Positions 1 to 10,542 of a stretch of DNA of 64,000 bases are shown here, one piece after another; the stretch's first letter is position 1, and every line of letters begins with the position of its first letter. The position numbers and the translations under genes were made by a program. This DNA is from Inia geoffrensis (Eukaryota > Chordata > Mammalia > Artiodactyla > Iniidae), in assembly GCA_036417435.1 (NCBI GenBank), contig CM070899.1, positions 152,038,237 to 152,102,236 on the forward strand, written 5' to 3'. The notes beneath the pieces are model-generated. The model was given only the letters and a program-made list of their open reading frames with translations, had not been told where the DNA came from and searched no databases.

Positions 1-718
1 TTATTACAAAAAACAGGAAAACAGTTACCTCTAGTGTAGGGAGGAGGTTATGATGAGGGAAGCATACTTCTGGGGTACTAGTAAGTACCCCAGATTTCTT
101 GATTTGGATGACAGTTACATGTAATTATAATTTTATAATTATTCTTTACATTTATATAATTTTAATGTAAAATTAAACTTTATAATTTTCCTTTATATTT
201 ATATATATATATACACACATACTACGTAGTTTGAAAAATGTATCTACTTTCACTTATGAAATTTTTTTAAAAAGAAAATTAGCAACAAATAACAAATAAA
301 GGATTAATATTAAAAACACATAAAGTTCCTGTGAACAAATGATCAGGGAGTATAAACACATAGTTCACCAGAATATACACAGACAAAATAATCTCATGGA
401 AAAATGTTCAATTCTTCTAATAATTAATAGCATGAAGCAACATTTCACACCTATTAAACCACGAAGTAGAGTGGGATAATGTGATAATTTACAAGATAAA
501 TGACTACCATGGAGACTGAGAAGCTACATGGAATAATTTAAAACTGAAAAAAACTCAGTAAATTATGAGTATATTAGGCTTACAGTAAGAAACTTGAATG
601 GTTAAAATTTAGAAAATTTAAAATTTAAATTTCATGAAAAAATTAAAATAGCTTAAGTGTTTAGAAGACAGGATTATGACTGCAATATTTTACTTGACAT
701 TGAGAATATGGTTCATTA
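1..718. other. AT-rich intergenic sequence
   Basis: Strongly A/T-rich with a short (ta)n near 203-213 and L1-like text at about 340-640 (gttcaattcttctaataatt). No gene seen. Confidence 0.5.
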
Positions 719-731
719 AGATATAGGACTT

Positions 732-940
732 GGGCTTCCCTGGTGGCGCAGTGGTTGAGAGTCCGCCTGCTGATGCAGGGGACGTGGGTTTTTACCCCGG
801 TCCGGGAAGATCCCACATGCCGCTGAGCGGCTGGGCCCGTGAGCCATGGCCGCTGGGCCTGTGCGTCCGGAGCCTGTGCTCCACAACGGGAGAGGCCACA
901 ACAGTGAGAGGCCCACATACTGCAAAAAAAAAAAAAAAAA
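732..940 (+). mobile_element. CHR-type SINE
   Basis: Full-length tRNA-derived SINE, from gggcttccctggtggcgcag to a poly(A) tail. The target-site duplication is aga(t/c)ataggactt at 719-731 and 941-953, with one mismatch. Confidence 0.93.
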
Positions 941-1049
941 AGACATAGGACTTTTTAGACAAAGTAAACTCAATAGTTCCCTGCCATTCTAGAGAACAAA
1001 GTCTATATGTCATAACACCAAGAACTTCCATTAGTTGATTTCAACTTGT

Positions 1050-1180
1050 ATTTTCACTCTGTGCCAGGGATCATAGGAGGCACTAGAGGACAGAGATAAG
1101 CAAGAAATAATTACTTCCTTCAATGAGCTTCTAGACTAGCAGGAAACAGACATGTCAATAAAAAATTACAATGAAATGGG
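1050..1180 (-). repeat. L2 3' fragment
   Basis: Text gtgccagggatcataggagg and ttcaatgagcttctagacta, the reverse of the L2 end. Confidence 0.5.
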
Positions 1181-1539
1181 TAAGTCCTATAATAAAGTCT
1201 TTTCTTAAAAGTCTTATGGCTTCCCAGATGAAGGTAAAACTCAGGAAAATCATAGAGCAGTTTTCCAAAGAACACTGAATTGGATCTTGAAGGACAACTG
1301 GAACCTTCCAAACAGGGTAGAGGTTGTGAAGGGTAGTCTACACACTATTCATGCAAAGACTGAGGTAGGCTAGCAGGTGGTTAGAGGAGACTGCTCAAAG
1401 GCCTCATGTATCATGCTACAGGCAATGGAGACCCACATGGGCTTGTGGCATTTAGCTCCCCCAAATATTCTACAATTACACTGGGCCTCTTTTTCTACCC
1501 TTCCTTCCCTTAAAAGGAATATATACAGAATATAACCCA

Positions 1540-2460
1540 AAGCAATATACAGATGTAATGCAATCCCACAACATTTTTCACAGAATTGAAACAAATAATC
1601 CTGAAATTCACATGGAATCATGAAAGACTCCGAAGTGCCAAAGCAATCTTGAGAAAAAAGAACAAAACTGGAGGTACTGCCCTCCCAGACATCAGACTAT
1701 ACTACAAAGCCACAGTAATCAAAACAGCATGGTACTGGCACAAGAACAGACACATAGATCAATGCAACAGAATAGTGAGCCCAGAAATAAAACCCACACA
1801 CCTATGGTCAAATAATCTACAATAAAGCAAGCAAGAATATACAATGGAGAAAGGACAGTCTCTTCAACAAGTGGTGCTGGTAAACAAAAAAACCAATCAA
1901 AAAATGCGCAGAAGATCTAAATAGACATTTTTCCAAAGAAGACATACAGATGGCTAACAGGTACATGAGAAGATGCTTAAGACTGCTAATTAGAGAAATG
2001 CAAATCAAAACAAGAATGAGGTATCATCTCACATCTGTCAGAATGGCCGTCATCAAAAAGCCTACAAATAACAAATGCTGGGGTATTCCCTGGGGGGGGG
2101 GGGGGGGGTCCAGTGGTTAGGACTCCACGCTTCCATTGCAGGGGGCACAGGTTTGATCCCTGGTCGGGGAACTAAGATCCCACAATCTGTGGGGTGCAGC
2201 CAAAAAAAAAAAAAAAAAACACCGAAAAAACAAATAACAAATGTTGGAGAGGAAGTGGAGAAAAGGGAACCCTTGTACACTCTTAATGGGAATGGTGCAG
2301 CCACTATGGAAAACAATATGGAAGTTCCTCAAAATCTGACAATTGAACTACCATTTGATCCAGAAATTGCACTTCTGGGTATATAACCAGAAAAAATGAA
2401 AACACGAATTCAAAAAGATACATGCACCATATTTCTCCTACTAGACTACAAGCTACTTTC
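1540..2460 (+). mobile_element. L1 ORF2 3' fragment
   Basis: Recognisable ORF2 peptide strings include [20 protein letters not shown] and [19 protein letters not shown], with internal deletions and the SINE at 2078-2229. It continues to gaactaccatttgatccagaaattgc before fading into non-L1 sequence near 2460. Confidence 0.88.
2078..2229 (+). mobile_element. Short CHR-type SINE inside an L1, with a G17 run
   Basis: It begins with a degenerate tattccctgg and contains a run of 17 G (2092-2108) where 'tggt' is expected. It ends in poly(A). The perfect 14-bp duplication acaaataacaaatg lies at 2064-2077 and 2230-2243. Confidence 0.88.
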
Positions 2461-2737
2461 TGACAGCAGCCTGGCTAACTAAACGTTGGCTCAATTTAAT
2501 ACTATTTACTATTCCTCACACAGAATACTCTATCTCCCACCTTCTCCAATTTCTGGTCGTTCACCCAGTCTCTCTCATTACTGCCCCTTCATCTTGACAG
2601 GGGCACAGGAGTGCTATTTATCCACGCTGGTGGCACGAGGAGCTGTCAGGTACCTGCTCCATCTCGGGCCACTAGGTGCCAAAGTGCCAAGTAACCTAAG
2701 GGCAGGTGAGGGGTAAGGGTGAAATCTCCATGTTGTG

Positions 2738-2930
2738 CAAGAAGTTTTGGAGTCAGGCAGTTCTCAGTTCAAATCCTATTTCTAGCATTTAATCACCAAA
2801 TGCCCTTTCATCACAGAGACAATTGTTTGTGCTTCAGAGTCTCCATGTATAAAATGAGGACAATCTTATCCAGTTCTCTGGGTGGTTATAATAGAACCCT
2901 TACTATGTTGTCAAGTACTCTTTGAAGCAC
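2738..2930 (+). repeat. MIR
   Basis: The MIR core is visible: tttggagtcaggcagttctc, agagtctccatgtataaaat and ggacaatcttatccagttct. Confidence 0.7.
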
Positions 2931-2954
2931 TTATTGCATATATTAAGTCGTTCA

Positions 2955-3115
2955 ATAATAACAAAACCTCCAGGAGGTAGAGTAGTTTCCTCATATGACA
3001 AAAGGAAACTGAGGCACTTTAAGTAACAGTTGGATAGTCACATAGCTAGTACATGCAGGAGCCGGCTTCCGAACTCAGGCAATCTGATACAGTCTGTGTC
3101 CTTAACCATTTCCCT
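2955..3115 (-). repeat. MIR, inverted relative to its neighbour
   Basis: The reverse MIR core is visible: ggaaactgaggcactttaag, cacatagctagtacatgcag and gtccttaaccatt. Confidence 0.7.
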
Positions 3116-3625
3116 TTGCTGGGGTATTGCGAAGCTACAACTATAAGGTAAAGGGGTGCCGGGCACGTGGCACACAGTAGATACTAAGAATACATGCAGC
3201 CTGGCTCATGATTGTAGAAAGCCATAGACAAAGTACAGAGTTTTGGTTATTCCTCGGGAGGGAAATGGGGGTAGTGCCAGAAATCTGCGAAGTGACTGCT
3301 CTGCGCCAGGCATCTTGGTAGGCACTGGAGTACACGAACAAGAACATACTGGGTGCTAGGCCGGTTCTGCCACCAAGGTCCTGGGACAGCCTGGCAAAGC
3401 TCGCCCCCGCCCCCAGGCCTCTGTTTCCCCATCTGAGGATCTATGTGCGTCTGCGCTCTCCTTCCATGCTGTTCGCCAGACGAGAGGACTCAGCTGGCCT
3501 AGCCGAACCGGGGAGGGCAACGTTAGGAACCGGAGAGGCCTTCCTCTCCGGCCCCGGGCCGCGTGGCCAGTAGCGGGGCTGGGACAGGCGGACGGGCCCA
3601 TAAGTCACCGTGCGCCAGCACTCAC

Positions 3626-3720
3626 CTCTCCAACAGTCCCGAAGCGGGTGGAACCACGAACCAAACTGCCCGCGCCGCAGCCGCGCCCTGACGCCGCGCG
3701 CCAGCGCACTTCACGCCGGA
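3626..3720 (-). other. Candidate non-coding first exon (possibly BLM exon 1)
   Basis: On the minus strand a GC-rich stretch just below the ETS site runs to GGAGAG|GTGAGT, with the exon ending at 3626 and the donor at 3625-3620. The 5' edge is not defined by sequence and is set near the ETS site. The stretch has no convincing start codon context and looks like a 5' UTR exon. Human BLM has a non-coding exon 1 followed by a long first intron, so the coding exons would lie left of position 1. Confidence 0.45.
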
Positions 3721-3800
3721 AGTCGGCAGATTCCGATTGGCTGCGTCCTGAAGAAGCCGACCAGTACCGTCGCCCCGTGGCACCTTTCCCCGCCCCCGTG
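3626..3800 (-). promoter_or_regulatory. GC-rich housekeeping-type promoter, candidate BLM promoter
   Basis: The block has many CpGs in an otherwise CpG-poor, AT-rich setting. It contains a GC box (ccccgccccc, 3788-3797), an inverted CCAAT box (gattgg, 3735-3740) and a perfect ETS site (ccggaagt, 3716-3723), with no TATA box. On the minus strand the order is GC box, CCAAT, ETS, then a GC-rich exon with a donor, typical of a housekeeping gene. In human, BLM lies next downstream of CRTC3 in the same orientation, so a minus-strand promoter about 54 kb beyond the CRTC3 end is where BLM would be expected. The gene name is an inference from synteny. Confidence 0.6.
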
Positions 3801-3829
3801 TGCTGCTGGGACGGGGTCCCCGTAAGGGT

Positions 3830-4655
3830 CTGAGAAGGAAGGGCACGTATTCCCAAAGCCCAATCAGAGCCTGGAATGCAAGGTCAGATGACTACGGTTG
3901 AACCCAGGGCTTCCGGGGCTGGTGGGGTTCTTTGTTTTCAGAATGTTACGTGGCGTCGATAAAGACTTAAGTAAAGCACGCACCTGGAATTGGACCGTGG
4001 CGGGATTGAAAACCCCGGAGTTTAAGCGAGCCTGAGATTTACTAGTTCCCACAGACCAGGCCAAGGCTCTACACCCCGATCTCTTTGGTTCTGACCGTCT
4101 GTCTCTGAGGCTTTGGCTGTCCTCTCCACCCTCCTGGTAACGCTGGCCTCTGCCCCACCCATTCTCTTCTAAATGAGCAACTGGAAATTGTCATTGACGG
4201 AGAAAGGGGTATCAAACTCAGATGCCTCTAGGGACGTGTGCAGTACCTGAGGTTCCAGCTGATTGTTTCCACGAGGGACTGTGGGCCCTGTGATGCCAGA
4301 CCTTTCTTTTCTTCTTTCATTTATTTCTCTTTTAAGAAGAACTTAAAATCTGCTTCTGCCCTGTTTTGTGTGTGATATCTGCCGTTTTTTTAAATGTTAC
4401 AAAAACAAAACCAAACAGTGCAGCCAATCAAAACGCATCGCTGTTAAATTACTCTGTAGGAAAAAGCAAAAGCAGAGTACGTTAAGCAGACTTTTAATAG
4501 CAAAAAAGGCCACATAGGAAACAGGATAGGGACAAAGCCCAGGTGTGAATAATTTACCAAAAGAATAAAGCCTCTAACATTTAGACTCAAAGGGTACGCA
4601 AGCTATAAGAATGCTGACCCATGTTATGGAGGCACCTAGGATGGCAGATTTGCAC
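3830..4655. other. Upstream flank of the 3.7-kb promoter
   Basis: Moderate GC near 3850-4250 falling to A/T-rich. No exon or named repeat recognised. It may hold upstream regulatory sequence of the minus-strand promoter. Confidence 0.4.
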
Positions 4656-4659
4656 ACAC

Positions 4660-4930
4660 ACAATGAAAGGTATGGAGCCCAAAAGAATCAGATATTCCAG
4701 AAGGGTGTGCTAGACGGCACCTTGTTTTTCACTGGATACTCAGTAATGTTTTTTAGACCATTTCAAAGTTTTTCACAGTTTTCCTCTACATTACAAAGTA
4801 ATAAAAGAGAAAACTACTGGTACACAAACAGATGAAGCTCACAGATACTTTGTTCAGGGTAAAAAAAGGCAGACAAAAAAGAGTATATACTGTATGATAC
4901 CAGCTTACTCTGGGGGGTAGAGGTAGACTA
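4660..4930 (+). repeat. Left arm of a long inverted repeat
   Basis: This arm matches the reverse complement of 5341-5614 over its full length with about 90% identity by eye. Both arms encode the same out-of-context peptide string, for example FFTGYSVMFFRPFQSFSQFS, on opposite strands. The inner part (gagtatatactgtatgata) resembles the 3' part of old L1M-type elements, so the arms are probably repeat-derived. Confidence 0.85.
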
Positions 4931-5217
4931 GATAGACTTAGTAAGGTAAGGCTTTCAGAAGGTGTCCTGATACCTGCGAGATAAATAACAGGTATGATTT
5001 GAAGGCAAAGGCCATGAAACTGGAAAGACTAAGTAAAGTACTTTTGAGAAACTGTCAGGAAAAGGGGAAATAGAGAGAAATGGTACACAAGAGGAAACAG
5101 ACAACAGACCTCAAGTTTGGACTTCACTCTGAAGGTAAATGACAATTGTTGGATTTGGGGCAAGTGGGATAGGGAGAGTCTTATGTACTAATCTTAAGTA
5201 AAATCAATGATTTTACA

Positions 5218-5224
<7 letters not shown>

Positions 5225-5253
<29 letters not shown>
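5225..5253. repeat. (TA)n simple repeat in the inverted-repeat spacer
   Basis: Uninterrupted alternating T/A. Confidence 0.95.
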
Positions 5254-5256
<3 letters not shown>

Positions 5257-5340
5257 ACATATATATGTATCTCCACCACCCAAATCAAGTTATATACCAT
5301 TTCCAGCACCCCATAAGATTCTCCTGTGGAGCTTCCTTTG

Positions 5341-5614
5341 TGGAGTCTACCTGTGCCCCCAGAGTAAGCTAGTATCATACGGTATATACTCTTTTCTCTC
5401 TGCCTTTTTTTTACCCTGAACATAGTATCTGTGAGCTTCATCTGTTTGTGTACCAGTAGTTTTCTCTTTTATTACTGTGTAATGTAGAGGAAAACTGTGA
5501 AAAACTTTGAAATGGTCTAAAAAACATTACTGAGTATCCAGTGAAAAACAAGGTGCTGTCTAGCACACCCTTCTGGGATATCTGATTCTCTGAGGGCTCC
5601 ATACCTTTCATTGT
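5341..5614 (-). repeat. Right arm of a long inverted repeat
   Basis: This is the inverted partner of 4660-4930, separated by about 410 bp that include a (TA)n run (5225-5253). Single-stranded DNA or RNA from this interval could fold into a hairpin with a stem of about 270 bp. Similarity stops sharply near 5341 and 5614. Confidence 0.85.
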
Positions 5615-5939
5615 CTTTGAGGTAAAGAATAACTCTGTTAGTTTTTTAAAAGACCTCTTCTTGTGTATAGAAATGCAAATTGTGTTCAAGGGGATGTATC
5701 TTATTATTGCACTGTGGGTCTGATCAGTTCTGCCAGGTTTTGCATCTATTTGTAAGGCATTTCGTTATTCCTCATTTGAATATATATGTGCGTGCGGTAC
5801 TTTGAATTTTCCTCTGAACTTTGTAATATCTTTCTGGGTCTCTCATTAATTAATGACTTAAATAAAACCTTTGACACATTCATTTTATATCTGTGTGAGT
5901 CATGATTATACTAGATTTTAAAAATTATTCTTTAACAAG

Positions 5940-6300
5940 TGTATGCAATTGTATAAACACCACACTTTATTAATCCATTCATCTACTGATGGGCATTTGA
6001 GTTTTTTCCCTTTGCCTATTATAAAGCCGCTATGGATGTTTTTGTATAGGTCTTTTTGTGAATATATGCATTAATTTTTCTTGGGTAAGTATCTAGGAAT
6101 GGGATTTCTGGGTCATAGGGTAACTGGTAAAAATGGACTTGTTTTCAAAGTGATTGTACCATTTTACATTCCCACCAACACTGTATGAGTTTCTTATTTT
6201 CTGCATCCTTGCCAACACCTGGAATTGTCAGTCTTTTCCATTTTAGCTATCTGTAGATATTCTATGGTATCTCATTGTGGTTTAATTTACCATATGTTTT
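5940..6300 (-). mobile_element. L1 3' fragment, minus strand
   Basis: The reverse complement shows the L1 ORF2 tail, including the segment around aatcccattcctagatactt. It covers part of the same L1 region as the neighbour at 6355-6835, so it is a separate insertion rather than a simple twin-primed one. Confidence 0.7.
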
Positions 6301-6354
6301 TATGAGGGAAGGGACTGAACAGAAAGCTCTTTCTGGCTGTTATGTAGAGAATGA

Positions 6355-6835
6355 TATTTGTACACCAACGCTCATAGCAGCATTATTCACAATAGTCAAA
6401 ATGTGGAAAGAAACCAAGTGCAGATGAGTGGATAAATAAACGTGGTATATACATGCAATGGAATATTATTTGGTCTTAAAAAGGAATGAAATATATGCCA
6501 CAACATGAATTAACTTCGAAGACATTATGCTAAATGAAATAAGCCAGTCACAAAAAGACAAATATTTTATGATTCTACTTATATGAGGTACCTAGAATTC
6601 AGAGAGAGAACACAGAATAACAGTTACTAGCATTTGGGGGTGAGGGGGTGTCATAAGGAGTTACTGTTTAATAGGTAGTGTTTCTGTTTGGGGCGATGAA
6701 AAAGTTCTTGAGATGGATAGTGATTATGGTTGCATAACAATGCAAATGTAATTAATGCCACTGAACCGTACATTTAGAAATGGTTAAAATGGTAAAATTT
6801 ATATCACATACACTTTAACGCACACACACAGATGC
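6355..6835 (+). mobile_element. L1 3' fragment, plus strand
   Basis: It matches agcagcattattcacaatag...gtatatacatgcaatggaat and the old L1 3' UTR with a heavily substituted end near a ca-rich tract (6820-6850). Confidence 0.75.
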
Positions 6836-7144
6836 ACATACATGCACAAACCTGGTGTTCCAGTTCTGAGAACTCAGCAGTGGCAGCTCCTGTCTCAACT
6901 GTAACTGCAGAATTTTAATTTATGGAAGTGATTGAGTGACAGCACGGAGAGAAGAAGTGATGCCATTGAAAGAAGAATTTATTACTTATGTTTCTCAAGA
7001 AGAGGAGGCACACCACATGTGGCCACATGAGGAAGCATCAGGTTTGGTCAAGAGGCAGAAAGGAGCAAGGGGAAAGCCAAAGAGCCTTTACTGGGGTTTC
7101 TGCAGGAACGGCAAGCTATAGTGGGGAAAATAGCTTAGGATCGG

Positions 7145-7441
7145 CTAGTTTAAATAATTCTTTTGAACTGTGGGGGACAGGAACTGTTCCTAGATGTCTG
7201 GTACCTGGCCTTGGGTTGATTTAGGGCAGGGGAAATATTGACATGTTGTGTGGGATTAGATAAAGAGGTGGCTGTGGGTATGAACCCAAGATTGGCTGGA
7301 GAGTTTATAATATGACTTGCATGCTCACAGAAGCAGGATTGGAGGGGAGATGTAAACAACCTTGGTTATTAATTTGGCCCTGTGGTTAATAGATGTCAAA
7401 AGGCTAAATACAGAATCTAAGAAAACACAAAACAATTGGCC
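7145..7441 (-). repeat. 3' LTR of the provirus
   Basis: This aligns with 12255-12581 through shared blocks such as ggggaaatattgacatg, tttggccctgtggttaatag and aatacagaatctaagaaaac. In proviral orientation it is the 3' LTR because the env-like segment ends next to it. A minus-strand AATAAA (+ strand tttatt, near 6979) may be its poly(A) signal, which would extend the LTR leftwards to about 6940, but the other LTR shows no clear match there. Confidence 0.75.
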
Positions 7442-7481
7442 CTGAGGTTATCTGGCATCACTTTAAGAAACTTTGGGGTGA

Positions 7482-7886
7482 TTATAAGGAGACTTTTAGG
7501 GAGTAAGGCATAGGATGTCCTAAACGATACAGGAAACGTTTTATTATGAAAGTAGAAAGGAGGAACACAGGTAGAAGTATAAGGAGTGCTTCTAGGTCAG
7601 TCCACAACTGACTGGAAAAACTGGTTTTCCATTTATATGGCATTAGGCAAGAAAATAGATCTGAAATTTCAGGAGTCTCTAATAATATTTTGGTGGAGTT
7701 GTACAGTATGTTAAAAGTATGAGTGACAATAACGTCTTGGTGTATTTCTTGGGTCAGGCAGTTATGTTGTGGGAGGGTATGAGCTGATAATTTAGCAAAG
7801 TGTATGTAAAGATTAGTGGTATTGTGTGTAACCAAGGGGAAGGAGAGGTCATGTTCGAGATGCAGAGCACAAGTAGGACACAGCAC
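7482..7886 (-). pseudogene. Env-like fragment with membrane anchor
   Basis: A 134-codon minus-strand frame next to the 3' LTR ends with a long hydrophobic segment (LEALLILLPVFLLSTFIIKR) followed by a short basic tail, the arrangement of a retroviral transmembrane subunit C-terminus. It contains NTT- and NST-type glycosylation motifs upstream. An overlapping minus frame continues the region to about 8080, so a frameshift separates the pieces. No fusion peptide or disulfide CX6CC motif was recognised, and the anchor could also be chance. Confidence 0.4.
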
Positions 7887-8204
7887 TGGGGAGCGAGTGG
7901 TCCTCTCCCCAAGGGGTCAACGGGTTGACTGACATGAGGGAGGTGCCTTCTGGGGAAAGTAATAATCTCTATAATTTTTAGAATGGCACAGATAGTAATA
8001 ATCTCCACCAAATTTCCCTTTAGGCATGGGAGTTTAGGGATGTATGTTTTGGCAGAGAACAAGGGATATACCAGAGTCACAAGCTAAGCAGACAGCAAGC
8101 TCATAAACAGAATATCTAATATCAAAGGAAGAAAAGCAAAACTGCCCTGTGTCCAATTTTTACCTTAGGAGAGGCCATCCATGGGCATCACTGGGGTGGA
8201 GGTT

Positions 8205-8480
8205 TCAGTGTCCAGGCGAAGTCATCTCTGGCACAGGAGGGCAAATCATTTCCAAAGGTGAGGTCTTGAGTTGGGGTGATGGCATCTCCAGTGGTGAACT
8301 CCTGGGCCGGGGCAATGTCATCTGGGATATGGGACTTGGGATATCCTTTTTAAGTGGGCATCCACTCAGGTTAGTGTGGATCTTAGCATTTGCCACGCTT
8401 GGTTGAAACAACGGAGCTTGGAGAATTTGGCCCGTGGATTGTAAACGAATGAAAATGCCCCAACTTTCTGTAATCAACAG
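8205..8480 (-). pseudogene. Proline-rich open stretch in the provirus, possibly the pol-env junction
   Basis: A 90-codon minus-strand frame contains PRPRSSPLEMPSPQLKTSPL, a Pro/Ser-rich low-complexity run with an approximate internal repeat (SPLEM twice). It lies between the RNase H-like region and the env-like anchor, so it could be the end of integrase or a surface-protein linker. I do not recognise a domain. Confidence 0.25.
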
Positions 8481-9059
8481 AAAGTGTACAGCTGCACTTG
8501 TTTTTTTAGCTTTGTTTATGGTGGAAGTTTAAGTTCAGCTGGGTCCCATATCAGGCAAGCAGCTGCCTGGCCCATGGGACAATCTATAGTTAATGGGTCT
8601 CAGCGGAGTATGAGCCTAGATCTGGTCTCCAGCCCTTATGGAATGGAGACAGGATTGAAAACTTGCAGATAGGTTAAAGGCCAGGGGCAACATAAAGACA
8701 CATTTAGAGGTTTATTTCCTGGGCTGGAATCTTAAAAGGAGTTATTTTAAGAGACCATTAGTTCTCTCAGTTAAACTGGCTATTTAGGTCCTATTAAGGA
8801 CATGCAGTTCTATTGAATGCCTTGTCCAAGAGCCAAGCATTGTGTATTTTGAAAAGTGAAATGTGTGTCTTGGTTACTACCAGTAACGTCTGTAACCCCA
8901 AAGGGAATAAGGAGAGTCCTGACAAGGCTTTGTATTGCGGCCTCAATATATGTAGAGACATGTGTGATTTTGATTTATATTTTGGGTATCTATGAGGTAA
9001 GAGATTCCCAGTCTTTTACCTTGGAAGGGACAGTTTTTACGTAAGAGCCAAATAGTTTA

Positions 9060-9600
9060 TAATAAATGTGAAGGTGGTACCATTTGTTGGCCAGAGCATC
9101 CAGTGTGAAGATGACTGCCTAAAGTTTGGCCAACTGTGTTGACCTTTGGGCCCTGTCCTTCATCAGGGACATCCAGGTTAAGGGATGGAAAGCAGCAATA
9201 TTCCATGGAGCTCCATCACATATGATGGTTAGCAGTGCCATTCGCATTGTCTACAAACAGCATTGCTGTTCACTCAGTTAATGCCAATGGGCTTCTCAGG
9301 AAGCCAAGGGGTCTCAGAGTGGGGAGACTTCCTTCAGCACCATGGCATCTGGCAAAGGACTGAAGACAGGGGAAGCTACCCCCAATCCCCTGGAGGTGGA
9401 ATATGCCGGGGGGCCCATATTTGGTTCCATCCTGTCTTAGGGAGGACTCTGTAGCTCTGCTGAGCTTGTGGGATGCAGTGTCCATGACCCAAAGCATAAT
9501 GGGTAGCTGCGTACAGAGGGTCACGGTCTTGGGTGTCTGTGATAGCCTCTAGTTCCAGGAGAGCCCAGTATGTAGCCTGCTATTTGTTGTTTTAGAAGTG
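9060..9600 (-). pseudogene. Degraded pol region, possibly RNase H
   Basis: Minus-strand frames here contain scattered short matches to the style of retroviral RNase H, including a region resembling the segment ending in WYHLHI-like residues near 9070-9090, interrupted by several stops and frameshifts. Position, between the RT relic and the env-like segment, is the main support. The assignment is tentative. Confidence 0.3.
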
Positions 9601-9678
9601 TACAGCATGAGGCTAAGATGGGTAGTTTCTTGCATCACAAACTCTTGGGCAACTTACGGCCATCAAAAGTGGTGTAGA

Positions 9679-10007
9679 TACAGATGAACCTATTTGCATG
9701 GCAGAAATAGAGACACATACAAAGAGAACAAATGTATGGACACCAAGGGAGGAAGCAGGGGTGGGATGAAGTGGGAGACTGGCATTGACATATATATACA
9801 ACTACGTATAAAATAGATAACTAATGAGAACCTACTGTATAGCACAGGGAACTCTACTCATTGCTCTGTAGTGACCTAAATGGGAAAGAAATCCGAAAAA
9901 GAGGTGATATATGTTTACATAGAGCTGATTCACTTTGCTGTACAGTAGAAACTAACACAGCAAAGTTTACAGCATTGTAAAGCAAATATACTCCAATTTA
10001 AAAAAAA
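9679..10007 (+). mobile_element. 5'-truncated L1 3' end inserted in the provirus
   Basis: The sequence matches the L1 3' UTR (attgacatatatatacaac..., agaacctactgtatagcac, ttcactttgctgtacagtag) and ends in poly(A). It is flanked by a perfect 14-bp target-site duplication aaaagtggtgtaga at 9665-9678 and 10008-10021. Confidence 0.9.
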
Positions 10008-10148
10008 AAAAGTGGTGTAGAGACACCAGGAGACATGAGAAGAGGTTGCCAAAGACTACAGTGAAGGAGTTTCTGAGGGCACTAATGGAAATGTCTGCTG
10101 ATTTGGAAGTAAAATTTGGAAATACACTGCCACCGGACTCAAAAAGGA

Positions 10149-10400
10149 CTAAAAAATGTTGGACTTATATGTCCATAAAGAGTGTGTTAAATGAGCCTCA
10201 TTGGAGGAGGATGTCATCAATATAATGCCATACCTGTGCTCCTGGAGAAAGGTGAACACAGTGAAGATCGTGTTGCAAAGATTCTGTGTGGTGGCAAAAC
10301 TGCTGACGTACCCCATGCCTGGAAAAGGTATCTTGTGTCCTTTCAGAAGTGAAGGCAAACTGCAGCTGAAAGGCTGTTGAAACAGGCATGCAAGAGAATG
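10149..10400 (-). pseudogene. Retroviral reverse transcriptase fragment (pol relic)
   Basis: On the minus strand one frame ends with AQVWHYIDDILLQ, containing the Y-I-D-D catalytic box of retroviral reverse transcriptase with its usual hydrophobic flanks. Recognisable upstream RT pieces sit in a neighbouring frame, so at least one frameshift has occurred, and a stop follows shortly after the box. It would be non-functional. The fragment fixes proviral orientation and lies between the inserted L1 (left) and the inserted LTR (right). Confidence 0.65.
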
Positions 10401-10542
10401 TTTTTAAACAAATTTATAAGAGCAAAATATTTATTAGTTGGATAGAGTCTGTAATTTTAATAGTATCGGATATTGGGTAAGGGGGCCCTAATGGCTGGGA
10501 ACAGAGCATTAATGTTGTAGTAAACCACCATGAGCCACCTGT

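Noticed and set aside
732..940. tRNA-like internal promoter (B-box-like) motifs in many SINEs
   Set aside because: They belong to tRNA-derived SINEs; no cloverleaf-capable tRNA gene was found.
5940..6835. Opposed L1 pieces as a twin-primed single insertion
   Set aside because: Both pieces cover the same part of L1, so they cannot be two adjoining parts of one copy.
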